A DNA stretch of 64,000 nucleotides from Pseudomonadota bacterium. GTDB lineage: Bacteria > Pseudomonadota > Alphaproteobacteria > Acetobacterales > Acetobacteraceae. Shown in pieces: positions 8,780 to 17,522 of the stretch; position 1 is the stretch's first letter; the number at the start of each line of letters is the position of its first letter. The position numbers and the translations under genes are program-made. The stretch is from assembly GCA_021805565.1 (NCBI GenBank), contig JAJZFA010000033.1, positions 236,996-300,995 of the forward strand, written 5' to 3'. The notes beneath the pieces are model-generated. The model saw only the letters and a list, made by a program, of their open reading frames with translations, did no database searches and was not told the DNA's origin.

Positions 8780-9184
8780 TCAATGCGGCCGGTGCGGAGT
8801 CACCGCAAGCGCCCGCTGAACGGCTTGAGCGTCGACAGCAATGACTTTAAGATAGGCGCGGGCCGGTTGATCCGGTTCCGCCCGTCCCTGCTCCCAATCG
8901 CGCAGCGTACCGATGGGGATTTGAAATCGCGCGGCAAATTCTTCCTGCGTCAGCCCAAGCGCCCGGCGCAGCGTTTTGGCGCGCGGAACGGGCCTCATGC
9001 GCACCATGCTTTCTTCCGTGAGGGGTTGGCCATCCGGATCGGCAAGGGCGGCGGCATGAACTTCGTCCTCCGTCCTCGGGGCCAGTGGCCCCGGTGCCGG
9101 CATTCGCACTTCGGTGCTGTCGGGCATCGCACGGTGTAGCGTGCCGTCACGGTGTATTCTGACGATAGTATCGATCTTGCTCAT
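8780..9184 (-). CDS. HTH (Xre-type) antitoxin of the BrnT pair
   Basis: This 134-residue protein has an N-terminal non-homologous half and a C-terminal helix-turn-helix of the Xre/HigA type (about residues 78-115: LRRALGLTQEEFAARF, then IPIGTLRDWEQGRAEPD). The start ATG at 9184 lies 38 bases inside the toxin gene, so translation is coupled. BrnT toxins are usually paired with a ribbon-helix-helix BrnA; an HTH partner is a recognised variant. It would neutralise the toxin and repress the shared promoter. The longer open frame upstream of 9184 overlaps the toxin and is not used. Confidence 0.8.
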   Translation of the reverse strand: MSKIDTIVRIHRDGTLHRAMPDSTEVRMPAPGPLAPRTEDEVHAAALADPDGQPLTEESMVRMRPVPRAKTLRRALGLTQEEFAARFQIPIGTLRDWEQGRAEPDQPARAYLKVIAVDAQAVQRALAVTPHRPH

Positions 9185-9428
9185 GTTTTTCCGCTCGTCG
9201 GGCCGAGATAATCCGGATGTTGTCGCCGCGCTCGGTGTACGCCAGATAGAGTACTTCGCGTTCATAAATTCCAAGCAGGACAGATCGTTCCTCGCCGTAA
9301 TCCTCGCGTTGGTCGATCCATTCGACAGCAAAAGGATCGCGGCATGCAATGGCTGCCTGCTCAAAACTCACCTTATGATCGGCGAGGTTGCGGGCAGCTT
9401 TGTTCAGGTCCCATTCGAACCCGATCAT
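9147..9428 (-). CDS. brnT: BrnT family ribonuclease toxin
   Basis: This 93-residue protein has the BrnT core: FEWDLNKAARNLADHKVSFE at the N-terminus, a central acidic segment with EERSVLLG, and a C-terminal RIISARRAEKHEQDRYY motif whose basic and His residues are expected to be catalytic. BrnT toxins fold like RelE-type ribonucleases and inhibit translation. The gene leads the operon, with the antitoxin second, which is the normal BrnTA order. The ATG at 9428 lies immediately after the putative -10 box, so the mRNA may be leaderless or nearly so. Confidence 0.85.
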   Translation of the reverse strand: MIGFEWDLNKAARNLADHKVSFEQAAIACRDPFAVEWIDQREDYGEERSVLLGIYEREVLYLAYTERGDNIRIISARRAEKHEQDRYYRQNTP

Positions 9429-9457
9429 AAAATACTGTTTACCCGTAGTTTTGTCAA
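9429..9457 (-). promoter_or_regulatory. Putative promoter of the brnT-antitoxin operon
   Basis: On the minus strand TTGACA (9457-9452) is separated by exactly 17 bases from TATTTT (9434-9429), which abuts the toxin ATG. If this is used, the transcript would start inside the first codons, so either the toxin mRNA is leaderless or initiation is shifted. No obvious ribosome binding site precedes the ATG. Confidence 0.5.
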
Positions 9458-9735
9458 CTGCTCATCGCTCGCCGCGAACGCGATTTGTAAGAACTTGGCT
9501 CGGAATACTGAAACCCAGCACCTATTGTATGGAACCAATTGCCAATGAGCGCACTGCTTTCGCCCGGTCAAGCCTTTGACAAGGCGGTGGAGGGACTACC
9601 GCCTCGCTGGTACCGAGCACTTTGGCCTTTGGGGGACAACCGATGCGCGCGGCGATGACAGCGGAGTGTGCCTTGAGTATGATCCCGTCGAATTCGCTTG
9701 TCGGCGGGTCATCCGCCGCGCCTGGGAGACGTGCC
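9458..9735. other. Intergenic region with a doubtful 37-codon frame
   Basis: Between brnT and the crotonase lies a stretch with a short plus-strand frame at 9545-9658 (begins [17 protein letters not shown]) that has no recognised relatives. A GGGAGA box at 9724-9729 serves the crotonase ATG at 9736. Nothing else is evident. Confidence 0.35.
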
Positions 9736-10515
9736 ATGCCGGAATACGAGAACATTATCGTCGAAACTTATGGCCGTGTCGGCCTGATCCGGCTGAATCG
9801 CCCGGCCGCGCTGAATGCGCTGTGCGACGCGTTGGTGAAGGAACTCGGCGCGCAGTTGCAGGCGTTCGATGCGGACCCGGCGATCGGCGCCATCGTGATT
9901 ACCGGCAGCGAGCGGGCGTTCGCGGCCGGCGCCGACATCAAGGAAATGCGCGACCGCACCAACCCGTCCGCCATGGTGGAGGATTTCATCGGCGCCAACT
10001 GGGAAAGCGTGCTGCGGATAAAGAAGCCGGTCATCGCGGCGGTCGCGGGCTTCGCGCTGGGCGGCGGCTGCGAACTGGCGATGATGTGCGACATGATCTT
10101 CGCCGCCGACACGGCGAAATTCGGCCAGCCGGAGATCAACCTGGGGGTTATCCCCGGCGCGGGGGGCACTCAGCGGCTGACCCGGGCGGTGGGAAAGTCC
10201 AAGGCGATGGACATGGTGTTGACCGCCCGGATGATGGACGCGGCGGAAGCCGAACGGGCCAACCTGGTGTCGAAGGTGTTCTCGGCCGACCAGTTGCTGC
10301 CGGAGGTTTTGAAGATCGCCGAACGGATTGCGCATTTGTCGCCGGTCGCCGTCCAGTTCGCGAAGCAAGCCGTCAACCGGGCCTTCGAGTCGAGCCTGGC
10401 CGAAGGTGTCCGTCATGAGCGGGCTTTGTTTCTGTCGATGTTCGGCACGCCGGACCAGAAAGAAGGGATGTCCGCCTTCGTCGAAAAACGGAAGGCAAAC
10501 TTCGATTTAGGTTGA
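9736..10515 (+). CDS. Enoyl-CoA hydratase (crotonase family)
   Basis: This 259-residue protein has the standard length of short-chain enoyl-CoA hydratases. The oxyanion-hole and CoA motifs are visible: [11 protein letters not shown] near residue 60-70 and [16 protein letters not shown] near 103-118. Both glutamates of the classical hydratase active site appear in place (GGGCELA and the later [17 protein letters not shown]). It would hydrate trans-2-enoyl-CoA in beta-oxidation or a related pathway. The ATG at 9736 has a GGGAGA ribosome binding site 6 bases upstream. The gene is monocistronic, and the stop codon overlaps a TTGACA hexamer that may drive the EAL gene. Confidence 0.9.
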   Translation: MPEYENIIVETYGRVGLIRLNRPAALNALCDALVKELGAQLQAFDADPAIGAIVITGSERAFAAGADIKEMRDRTNPSAMVEDFIGANWESVLRIKKPVIAAVAGFALGGGCELAMMCDMIFAADTAKFGQPEINLGVIPGAGGTQRLTRAVGKSKAMDMVLTARMMDAAEAERANLVSKVFSADQLLPEVLKIAERIAHLSPVAVQFAKQAVNRAFESSLAEGVRHERALFLSMFGTPDQKEGMSAFVEKRKANFDLG

Positions 10516-10564
10516 CATCCGCCCTTAAGTTGCAGATTATTTTACGTTCGAGGTGTAATAATCT
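10512..10564 (+). promoter_or_regulatory. Possible promoter and inverted repeat ahead of the EAL gene
   Basis: TTGACA at 10512-10517 is followed after 17 bases by GATTAT (10535-10540). An 8-bp perfect inverted repeat, AGATTATT (10534-10541) and AATAATCT (10557-10564), overlaps that -10 and could be an operator or a weak terminator hairpin of the crotonase gene. The whole stretch to 10668 is strikingly AT-rich compared with its surroundings. Confidence 0.35.
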
Positions 10565-10668
10565 CATAACATCCTCATTTTAATAATCTTGTGTGATAAT
10601 AGGTGTCATTTTATCTCAATACCGGGATTTCTCTCGCGTTATTTCATCGGATGAGTTAGCAGGCAGAG

Positions 10669-11859
10669 ATGGAAAAGTGCCTGCTTGCCAACCCGCCATT
10701 ATCAGAACATGCGATCGTCCCAGGTCGCCTGGGATTACGGTTACTGTTGGTTAGCAGCAACGTGGCATGGCACCGGGCTGTTCATAGCGCGGCTTGGTCT
10801 TTGGGCGGGGGGAATGTGGATACATGCGACGCACGCAGTGCCGTTTGCCGGTTGGCCGGAACCGGGTCGGATTATTCTCATCTTCTGGTCGATCGGAACG
10901 ACGCCCAGGGGCTGCTGGTTGAACTCGCCAATCTCACCACCGAGATCGCTGGCCCCGATACCCACATGTTGTTGCTGGACTCAGGCGCATCGTGGCACCC
11001 ATTTCTGCGGGTTGTTCCCGACGCAACGCCGCAATCGATTACCGATGCCTTGATGCGGACGTTGCCGCCGCGCGACAGGCCGGGCATGAACCTGACCGAA
11101 CTGACGGCCGCGATGCAGAGTCAGATGATTGAAACGCGCTACCAGCCAATCATCCGGATCGCCGATCGCCAACCGATCGGGCTGGAAGCCCTGGCGCGAC
11201 TAAACCACCCGGAACGCGGCACGCTGCTACCCGATTTTTTTGTCCCTCAGATCGAGGATGCGGGGCTGGCGGCGGAATTGACCAGTGCGGTGTCCGAGCG
11301 CGCTTTCGCGGATCTGGCAGGGCCGTTGCTCGCCGGCCGCGGGCTGCGGATGTCGCTGAATTTTCCATTGGACGTACTGCTGCGGCCCGCCGCGCTCGAC
11401 CGGCTGGAGGAACAGCGGATCGCCGCCGGATTGACAGCGGACCAAATTGCCATCGAATTGACGGAAAGCCAGCCGGTTCAAGACATCCCAGCGCTCCGCC
11501 GGTCGCTGGAGCGCTTGCGCGGGCTGGGCTACGGCGCGGCAATCGACGATGTGGGGCCTGCCGTGCCGCGGCTTGCGCCCTTACTGGAATTACCCTTCAC
11601 AAGTCTGAAACTCGATAAGGACCTTGTGCGGCAGGTGGAAGCTTGCCCCGATATAAGGCGATTTCTGACCGAAACCATCATTCAGGCGAAACGGCATGGC
11701 CTGACGGTCGTGGCCGAGGGCGTGGAAACGGTCACGATCTGGGATCGCATGACCAGCCTCGGTTGCGATGAAATTCAAGGGTTCCTCGCCGCCCGGCCGC
11801 TATCGGTGGCAGCGGTTCCGGTGTGGTGGGATGCATGGCGGTTGCAAAACATGATCTAA
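10669..11859 (+). CDS. EAL-domain c-di-GMP phosphodiesterase
   Basis: This 396-residue protein has a C-terminal EAL domain from about residue 150. The motif GLEALARLNHP supplies the EAL triad and its following Arg, and the metal- and substrate-binding positions look intact: SLNFP, IELTE, IDDVG, LKLDK, VAEGVET and IQGF. The usual DDFG loop reads DDVG. The N-terminal 140 residues resemble a degenerate receiver-like alpha/beta domain lacking a clear phospho-acceptor Asp. The protein probably hydrolyses c-di-GMP and so affects motility or biofilm; the exopolysaccharide locus 7 kb downstream is a possible target. AGGCAG precedes the ATG. Confidence 0.85.
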   Translation: MEKCLLANPPLSEHAIVPGRLGLRLLLVSSNVAWHRAVHSAAWSLGGGNVDTCDARSAVCRLAGTGSDYSHLLVDRNDAQGLLVELANLTTEIAGPDTHMLLLDSGASWHPFLRVVPDATPQSITDALMRTLPPRDRPGMNLTELTAAMQSQMIETRYQPIIRIADRQPIGLEALARLNHPERGTLLPDFFVPQIEDAGLAAELTSAVSERAFADLAGPLLAGRGLRMSLNFPLDVLLRPAALDRLEEQRIAAGLTADQIAIELTESQPVQDIPALRRSLERLRGLGYGAAIDDVGPAVPRLAPLLELPFTSLKLDKDLVRQVEACPDIRRFLTETIIQAKRHGLTVVAEGVETVTIWDRMTSLGCDEIQGFLAARPLSVAAVPVWWDAWRLQNMI

Positions 11860-11923
11860 AGCCCAGGACAATCTCTGTCCGAAACAAAATCGATATCCAA
11901 ACAGATCGGGTCTCTGGCGGGTG

Positions 11924-12841
11924 TCAGAAATCGCCGCTACGATAAGCTTCATCGAGCCGGCGTGCTTCGGCTTCCGACAATTCCGGCCAGGGCTCTCCGC
12001 GTTTGCGCAAGGTGCCGGTGAAATTCGGTGGCCGTTTCTCGTTGAATGCCGTCCGCCCTTCCTCGCCATCCATCGTTGTCTGGACCAGCAGAGAATTCAT
12101 GAGATTCTGCACGTGCCAGGCCTGATCGTCCGGCAGATCGCCAAAGCGGACCACGAATTCCTTCATCATCCGCACCGCCGCCGGCGGCAGCGCGACGATC
12201 TGGCGCGCCAGCGTTTCCGCGCGCGCCATCAATTGGTCGTGGGGAACGACTTCGTTGACCAGACCGACACGCAGGGCCTCCGCCGCATCGAACGGCTCAT
12301 CCGTCAGCAGGATTTTCATCGCGTCGATATAGCGGAGTTGCTTGATCAGCATGCTCGCGCCCGGTCCGTTACCCAGCCATCCCTGGGTCAGGAGAGAGAA
12401 TTTGAAGCGGGCGTTTTCCGCGCTGGCGATCCGGATATCGGTGGAGGTGAGCAGCATGTACAGTCCCGCCCCAGCCGCCCAGCCGTTGATCGCGGCGATC
12501 ACCGGTTTCCAGACCCGCGGATAGTGGTCGCCCATGCGGCCATCGACACCGGTTTTCTGGCCATGCACCGTGCCCGCCAGCGGCCAGTAGAGTCGCTGGG
12601 TCCGGAGATACTCGCGGTCTTCAGCCGTTAGATCGGCACGCGGTTGTAAATTATGGCCACCGCAAAAATGCCGGTCCCCCTTGCCGGTGACGATCGCGCA
12701 GCGGATGTCGCGATCCTCCCAAAGATCGACCCAGGCCGCGGAAATCGCATCCGACGTCTGTTTGTCCAGGATATTGGCCTTCGCCGGGTTGTTCAGCGTG
12801 ATGGTCGCGACCCCATCCTTCTTCTGGTAGTCGATCGGCAT
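11924..12841 (-). CDS. Enoyl-CoA hydratase/isomerase family protein
   Basis: This 305-residue protein belongs to the crotonase family and is longer than usual because of a C-terminal extension (about residues 265-305). The fold signatures are present: HFCGGHNLQPR near residue 60 and INGWAAGAGLYMLLTSTDIRIAS near 120-142. The second conserved motif carries Ala/Gly in place of the catalytic Glu of hydratases, so it may be an isomerase, hydrolase or other crotonase chemistry. A strong ribosome binding site (AGGAG) lies upstream of the ATG at 12841; the upstream in-frame extension has no relatives and is rejected. It is transcribed divergently from the ATP-grasp gene. Confidence 0.85.
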   Translation of the reverse strand: MPIDYQKKDGVATITLNNPAKANILDKQTSDAISAAWVDLWEDRDIRCAIVTGKGDRHFCGGHNLQPRADLTAEDREYLRTQRLYWPLAGTVHGQKTGVDGRMGDHYPRVWKPVIAAINGWAAGAGLYMLLTSTDIRIASAENARFKFSLLTQGWLGNGPGASMLIKQLRYIDAMKILLTDEPFDAAEALRVGLVNEVVPHDQLMARAETLARQIVALPPAAVRMMKEFVVRFGDLPDDQAWHVQNLMNSLLVQTTMDGEEGRTAFNEKRPPNFTGTLRKRGEPWPELSEAEARRLDEAYRSGDF

Positions 12842-12999
12842 TTCCTGCGCTCTCCTGAGACGATTGTCGCCGGCTCGGCCACCGATTGTTGAGTGCGCCA
12901 GGGCCGGATTGTCAAATTTCCTGCTTTTGACGGCTCTCCGTAAGGGTTTCGTTAACTTTTCCGCGTTACGGTAGAAGCGTAATTCGAGATGGAATTCCG

Positions 13000-14391
13000 A
13001 TGTCCTACATGGACGCAGCCATACCGGCGCTGAGCGGTACATTCATTCCGCCCTCGGTGCTTGGCACCGGCGATCTCACCGAGTTCGCCTACCGGGGCAA
13101 CGATTACGACGCCCTGATGGAACGAATCCGTCGTTTCGCGGCGCGCGATCCGCATGCGGCCTGCGAAGCCGCCTGGGCATACGATGCCGCCATCGCCGCG
13201 CAGCTTGGATTCCGGCGGGCGGAAGGGTTGAATTTGCAGGATGCGGCGCTTGCAACCAGCCAGATTTACCGGATCTCGGGATCAGGCGCCGCCATCGCTC
13301 AGGGGCGGCGGCTGCCCCCTGTCCGGGCGAATACCAGAAACCAACAGGCATCGGCGTGCGATAATCCCGCCGCCCTGCCGCCGTTGAGAGTGCTCGCGCT
13401 GGCCGGTCCTGGCGATCTGATGACCAACACGCCGCTCGATTTTCTGACCAATCATCTCGATGTCCAACTGGATATTCTGTATATTCTGCCGGATCGTCCC
13501 CTGCCGGCGATTATTCCCGATCACGACATCGCGTTTTTTTCCGCCGGGGAGGCCGATGCCGCCACCCTGTCCCGCCTCCGGCGGCTTTATGCATCATGGC
13601 CACGGCCGGCGCTGAACGACCCGCGATATCTGCCGATGCTGGAACGCGACACGCTGTCCCGCTCCTTGGCCGGCCTTCCCGGACTATGCAGCCCCGTCGC
13701 CGTCGCGGTATCCCGTCCAGACCTGGAATCGGGGCGTGCGATCCGGGGATTTGCAGCGCCGACCCACCCTTTTCCATATCTGATCCGGCCCCGCGGGTCC
13801 CACGCGGGCGCTAATTTGTCCCGCATTCAAAACGCTGCCGAACTGGCTGATTATTTACGTTTTTCCTTTGACCAGGACTATTTCGTGACGGCGTTCGAGG
13901 ATTACCGAAGTGCGGACGGACTATACCGTAAGTCCCGGATCGTCTTTATCGATCGCCAGCCACACCTCTGCCACATGGCGATCTCCAGTCACTGGATGGT
14001 GCACTACCTCAATGCCGGCATGACCGAATCGGCGGAAAAGCGCGCTGAGGAGGCGCGTGCGATGGCGGATTTCGACACCGGGTTCGCCCGCCGCCATGCC
14101 GATGCATTCGACGCACTGCACGACCGCCTGGGATTCGATTACTACTCCATCGACTGTGCCGAAACCCGCGATGGGCGCCTGCTGGTATTCGAGGCGGACT
14201 CCGCCGCGATTATCCATATGATGGATCCGCCCGATATATTCCCGTACAAGCAGCCTCGGATGCGCAAGGTATTCGCGGCGTTCGAGGCGATGCTGCGCCG
14301 CCGGATCGAACGAGCCGGCAGCGTGACGCGATTTGGGTCGATCGGCATCGAGTCCCGCCGGTCCTGCGCCAGATTGGTTCCCGCCGGTTAA
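13000..14391 (+). CDS. ATP-grasp (RimK-related) ligase-like protein
   Basis: This 463-residue protein has an N-terminal helical region (about 1-110), a central alpha/beta domain (about 125-240), and an ATP-grasp-like C-terminal domain. The latter shows LIRPRGSHAGANL near residue 265, the FDQDYFVTAFEDYRSADG strand-turn segment, a HMAISSHWMVHY motif and the metal-binding end IDCAETRDGRLLVFEADSA. Such proteins join a carboxylate to an amine using ATP, but this subfamily has no assigned substrate known to me. The gene has no peptide-modification partner beside it. Its last 4 bases overlap the convergent selB. Confidence 0.7.
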   Translation: MSYMDAAIPALSGTFIPPSVLGTGDLTEFAYRGNDYDALMERIRRFAARDPHAACEAAWAYDAAIAAQLGFRRAEGLNLQDAALATSQIYRISGSGAAIAQGRRLPPVRANTRNQQASACDNPAALPPLRVLALAGPGDLMTNTPLDFLTNHLDVQLDILYILPDRPLPAIIPDHDIAFFSAGEADAATLSRLRRLYASWPRPALNDPRYLPMLERDTLSRSLAGLPGLCSPVAVAVSRPDLESGRAIRGFAAPTHPFPYLIRPRGSHAGANLSRIQNAAELADYLRFSFDQDYFVTAFEDYRSADGLYRKSRIVFIDRQPHLCHMAISSHWMVHYLNAGMTESAEKRAEEARAMADFDTGFARRHADAFDALHDRLGFDYYSIDCAETRDGRLLVFEADSAAIIHMMDPPDIFPYKQPRMRKVFAAFEAMLRRRIERAGSVTRFGSIGIESRRSCARLVPAG

Positions 14392-16271
14392 TCGCGCCCC
14401 GGCGGGCCGAACAACCCCAGCCGGTCCATCCGCACGCGCCGCGTGTCGCCCACGCGCACCGTTAATCCGGCCTTGTCGAAAAATTCCAGCACCAGGATGG
14501 CGATTTTTCGTCCATTTCCCAGGCGGTCGCGAAACGTCGCGGCGGTCAACCCCCCCTGTCCCGCCGCCACATCGGCGGCGATTTCCGCCATGTCCGCCAC
14601 GGCTCCGCGCAGGAAGACGCAATCCGGCGCCACCTCCACCACCTGGCCAATCCGAACCAGCCGCTTCAGCGTTACGCGCACCGCCGCTTCGGGCATCGTC
14701 ACAGTCGATGCAATGTCCCGCAGGGCGGGCGGGCGAAACCGATCCGCCGCCAGCAAAGGGCGGACCAGATGCCAAAGCCGGTCGTCCTGCGTGGACAAGG
14801 CGATCCGGTGTCCTGGAAGGCGAAACCACGGCCCATCGGCCTCGATCGCTCCGGCCCGGACAAATGCCGCCAGTAGATCGGCAAACGCCGCCGCCGGGAG
14901 GCGTTCCGTCAACGCCAGGCGCAACCGTTCGGTCTGCAATCCCGGCAGTTCCGGGGACCGGCGATGAAACGCCGCCAGCGCCGCCAGGATAGCCGAACGC
15001 AGCGTATCGAACGCGGCGGGTGCGAACACCAGCCCGCCCGCCGCAACCGCCGGCACCCTGGCAAGCAACCCGTCCCGGTCTGGGACCAGGACGTTGCGCG
15101 CCCGCATGAACAGATTCCGCTCCGTCCAACCCGGCGCGACCGCCAGCAGTCCGCGCAGGGCCTGTACCGTGTCAGGTTGGTCCAGCGCGGCCAGTTGTTT
15201 CAGCCGCGATGGGGTTCGCCGGCCCCGGTGCGGCGGGAAGGGATCCAGCACCGAACCGCCGCCGATCGTTGCCGTATCGCGCAGCACGAAGCGATCGCCC
15301 GCGAGCGCACCGGCCGGTTGTCGCAGGATCAGCCGGACAAGGCCCATTGTGCCGGGTTCCAGCCGGTCCCGGTCCAGCAGCGACACCCGAACCATCGTAT
15401 GTGCCGCACCCATATGCAGATGCACCTCGGTGTCCTGGCGCAACGGACGTGCGGCGTCCGGCAGCAGCACGCACCGGACGTCCAGCGAGGCGGCTGGGGC
15501 ATGAATGTCTGGATGCAGCACCCAGTCGCCACGCGTGACGACATCCTTCGACAGGCGCGGCCCAGTCAGATTAAGCGCGACCCGCTGACCCGCCAGTGCC
15601 TCGCCGGCCGGTTTATTGTGAGCGTGCAGTCCGCGCACCCGCACGTCCAGGCCAAGGGGTGACAGGACAAGGCGGTCCTCCGCCGCGATGCGCCCCGATA
15701 CCAGCGTGCCGGTCACGATCAGCCCGGTTCCGGCCAGCGTGAATGCCCGGTCCACCGCCAGCCTGGGATACATGGCGGTATCCCGGCGATACGCCACGGG
15801 CGTCCGCAGCGCGGTCAGCAACGCGGTCAGTCCCTGTCCCGTTTTCGCCGAAACCGGGATCGCCGACGATCCGGCGAACGGCGTTCCCGCCAGCAGCGCC
15901 GCGATCGCCGCGTGGGCCCGCGGGATTCGATCCGGCGCCAGATCGGCCTTGGTTAGGGCCACCACCATGCGGCCGATCCCCAGCAGTGTCAGAATATGCA
16001 CATGCTCGCGGGTTTGCGGACGGATACCCTCGGGCAGCGCCACCACCAGCAGCGCCGTATCGATCCCGCTGGCGCCGGCCAGCATGGTATGGACCAGCCG
16101 CTCGTGCCCCGGCACGTCGATGAAAGCCAGATCGCCGGCATAGGCATAACCGAGGTCGATCGTGATGCCGCGCCGCTTTTCCTCGGCCAGCCGATCCGTA
16201 TCGACGCCTGTCAATGCCCTGACCAGCGCCGTCTTGCCATGATCGACATGGCCGGCGGTGCCGATAATCAT
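14388..16271 (-). CDS. selB: Selenocysteine-specific translation elongation factor SelB
   Basis: This 627-residue GTPase has the expected SelB layout. An EF-Tu-like G domain carries [13 protein letters not shown] at residues 3-15, the switch DVPGHERLV, and TKAD as the G4 motif. Domains II and III follow with [12 protein letters not shown], and several winged-helix domains fill the C-terminal third (for example [22 protein letters not shown]). It delivers Sec-tRNA(Sec) to the ribosome at UGA codons with a SECIS element. selA and the Sec tRNA gene are not in this window, although selA commonly neighbours selB. The ATG at 16271 fits the family N-terminus exactly. Confidence 0.93.
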   Translation of the reverse strand: MIIGTAGHVDHGKTALVRALTGVDTDRLAEEKRRGITIDLGYAYAGDLAFIDVPGHERLVHTMLAGASGIDTALLVVALPEGIRPQTREHVHILTLLGIGRMVVALTKADLAPDRIPRAHAAIAALLAGTPFAGSSAIPVSAKTGQGLTALLTALRTPVAYRRDTAMYPRLAVDRAFTLAGTGLIVTGTLVSGRIAAEDRLVLSPLGLDVRVRGLHAHNKPAGEALAGQRVALNLTGPRLSKDVVTRGDWVLHPDIHAPAASLDVRCVLLPDAARPLRQDTEVHLHMGAAHTMVRVSLLDRDRLEPGTMGLVRLILRQPAGALAGDRFVLRDTATIGGGSVLDPFPPHRGRRTPSRLKQLAALDQPDTVQALRGLLAVAPGWTERNLFMRARNVLVPDRDGLLARVPAVAAGGLVFAPAAFDTLRSAILAALAAFHRRSPELPGLQTERLRLALTERLPAAAFADLLAAFVRAGAIEADGPWFRLPGHRIALSTQDDRLWHLVRPLLAADRFRPPALRDIASTVTMPEAAVRVTLKRLVRIGQVVEVAPDCVFLRGAVADMAEIAADVAAGQGGLTAATFRDRLGNGRKIAILVLEFFDKAGLTVRVGDTRRVRMDRLGLFGPPGRD

Positions 16272-16417
16272 TGCCAGGTCCGGTTCGCGCGCACCGGGTC
16301 AGGAAGGGCGGCGGATCGCGTCTGTCAAGCCTTGCGGCGGAGTGCGTCGCCACATTGCTTGCGAAAGCGCACCAGCCCGCGTTAGGCAGGGCACCGAACA
16401 GCCGGACCCTGACCGCT

Positions 16418-16882
16418 ATGCACCTGTTGCTCTCCCGTCTGCTGCCGGCGTCCGTATGGCGGGCGGCCACACCGGACCGGCTGACAGCAGTGCGGCAGTT
16501 CCTGCGATTCGGCCTTGTCGGCACCGCCGGCTTCGTCATCGACACCGCCACGGTGTACGGCTTGCGCAACTCCCTCGGCCTGTACGGCGCCGGTGTCGCT
16601 GCTTACGTCGTGGCCGCGACCGGAAACTGGCTGCTCAACCGGATATGGACGTTTCGTGGCCAGGGGCCGGGACCGGCGCACCGGCAATGGGTTCGGTTCA
16701 TGCTCGCCAATCTGGTGGGGTTCGTGCTGAACCGGGGCACTTATGCGATCCTGATCGCATACATGCCGGCGGCGGCGGCACAGCCGGCGATCGCGACCGC
16801 GGCCGGAGCGGTCGCCGGGATGTTCGTCAATTTCAGCCTGTCCCGCCGGTTTGTTTTTCATCTCGCAAAACTGGAGCGTTAG
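16418..16882 (+). CDS. GtrA family protein
   Basis: This 154-residue integral membrane protein has four predicted transmembrane helices (about residues 25-45, 52-72, 90-110 and 120-142) and the GtrA/DPMS3 signatures FLRFGLVGTAGFVID and NWLLNRIWTFR, plus a second FVNFSLSRRFVF. Members flip lipid-linked sugars or assist glycosyltransferases in cell-surface glycan synthesis. The ATG at 16418 was preferred over a long upstream extension. It lies near, though not directly in, the exopolysaccharide locus that begins at 18.6 kb. Confidence 0.82.
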   Translation: MHLLLSRLLPASVWRAATPDRLTAVRQFLRFGLVGTAGFVIDTATVYGLRNSLGLYGAGVAAYVVAATGNWLLNRIWTFRGQGPGPAHRQWVRFMLANLVGFVLNRGTYAILIAYMPAAAAQPAIATAAGAVAGMFVNFSLSRRFVFHLAKLER

Positions 16883-16896
16883 TTATTTAGCGTCGC

Positions 16897-17060
16897 CTAC
16901 GTATCGAATTTCCCGATCGCCTCGGCGCTGACCGGCGTAAAGACGTTGACCAGGTTGCCGTCGGGATCGCGGAACAAGAGCGAGCGGTTGCCCCAAGGCA
17001 TGGTTGTCGGCTTCTGAACGAGAGAGTCGCCCATAAATTCTGTAAGCTTTCGATACTTGG
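16897..17060 (-). pseudogene. 3' fragment of a VOC (glyoxalase-like) gene
   Basis: About 54 codons encode the C-terminal end of a vicinal-oxygen-chelate protein: PTTMPWGNRSLLFRDPDGNL is diagnostic of this family. The open frame continues upstream to 17346, but its first 95 codons do not resemble any VOC sequence because that DNA is the antisense of a WYL regulator fragment. The gene has therefore lost its 5' two-thirds. It is most likely non-functional. Confidence 0.65.
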
Positions 17061-17064
17061 GAAT

Positions 17065-17379
17065 GTGTTCGCTGCCGACGGCCTGGATATCGCTCAGACC
17101 CGCGCATGGATTCGTAGAGAGCGCAAGATCCACATCCGCTATCGTAAACCGGACGGGCAAGACAGCGAGCGCACCATTTGGCCGGCGATCGTTGGCTATG
17201 CCGAGGCAGCACGTTTTCGGGTGGCTTGGTGTGAGCTTCGTCAGGATTTTCGGCATTTCAGGACAGACCGTATCAGCACCGCCGAATTTCTTGACGAATG
17301 CCATCGCTCTCGCCCCGGCGAACTCAGGACCCGTTGGAAACGCCATATGGAGACTGAACGCGGCATGCGCTCGTCATAA
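17065..17379 (+). pseudogene. 3' fragment of a WYL-domain (YafY-type) transcriptional regulator
   Basis: A plus-strand frame carries the C-terminal WYL region of a YafY-like regulator: RRERKIHIRYRKPDGQ, ERTIWPAIVGYAEAARF and AWCELRQDFRHFRTDRI are typical. The N-terminal HTH half is missing, and the sequence begins abruptly where the VOC fragment of the other strand ends. YafY-type regulators often sit beside VOC genes, so an ancestral pair was probably collapsed by a deletion between them. The only in-frame start is a GTG at 17065. Confidence 0.65.
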
Positions 17380-17522
17380 CGTCCAGGCCGACTACCAATG
17401 CGTCCTGGCGCAACGCTGGCACTGGTCGAGAAACCCGATGGCGACGAACCACATCGCGCGGCAGAGCGCCGGCCCGCCGGACGTGTCGCATGAATCGTAA
17501 TTTCTATACCGGTAGTCCGATT

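Noticed and set aside
9545..9658. A 37-codon frame between brnT and the crotonase.
   Set aside because: No family, no ribosome binding site; kept only as a note in the intergenic entry.
16897..17346. An intact 149-residue VOC protein.
   Set aside because: Only the C-terminal third resembles the family; the rest is antisense to a WYL regulator fragment.
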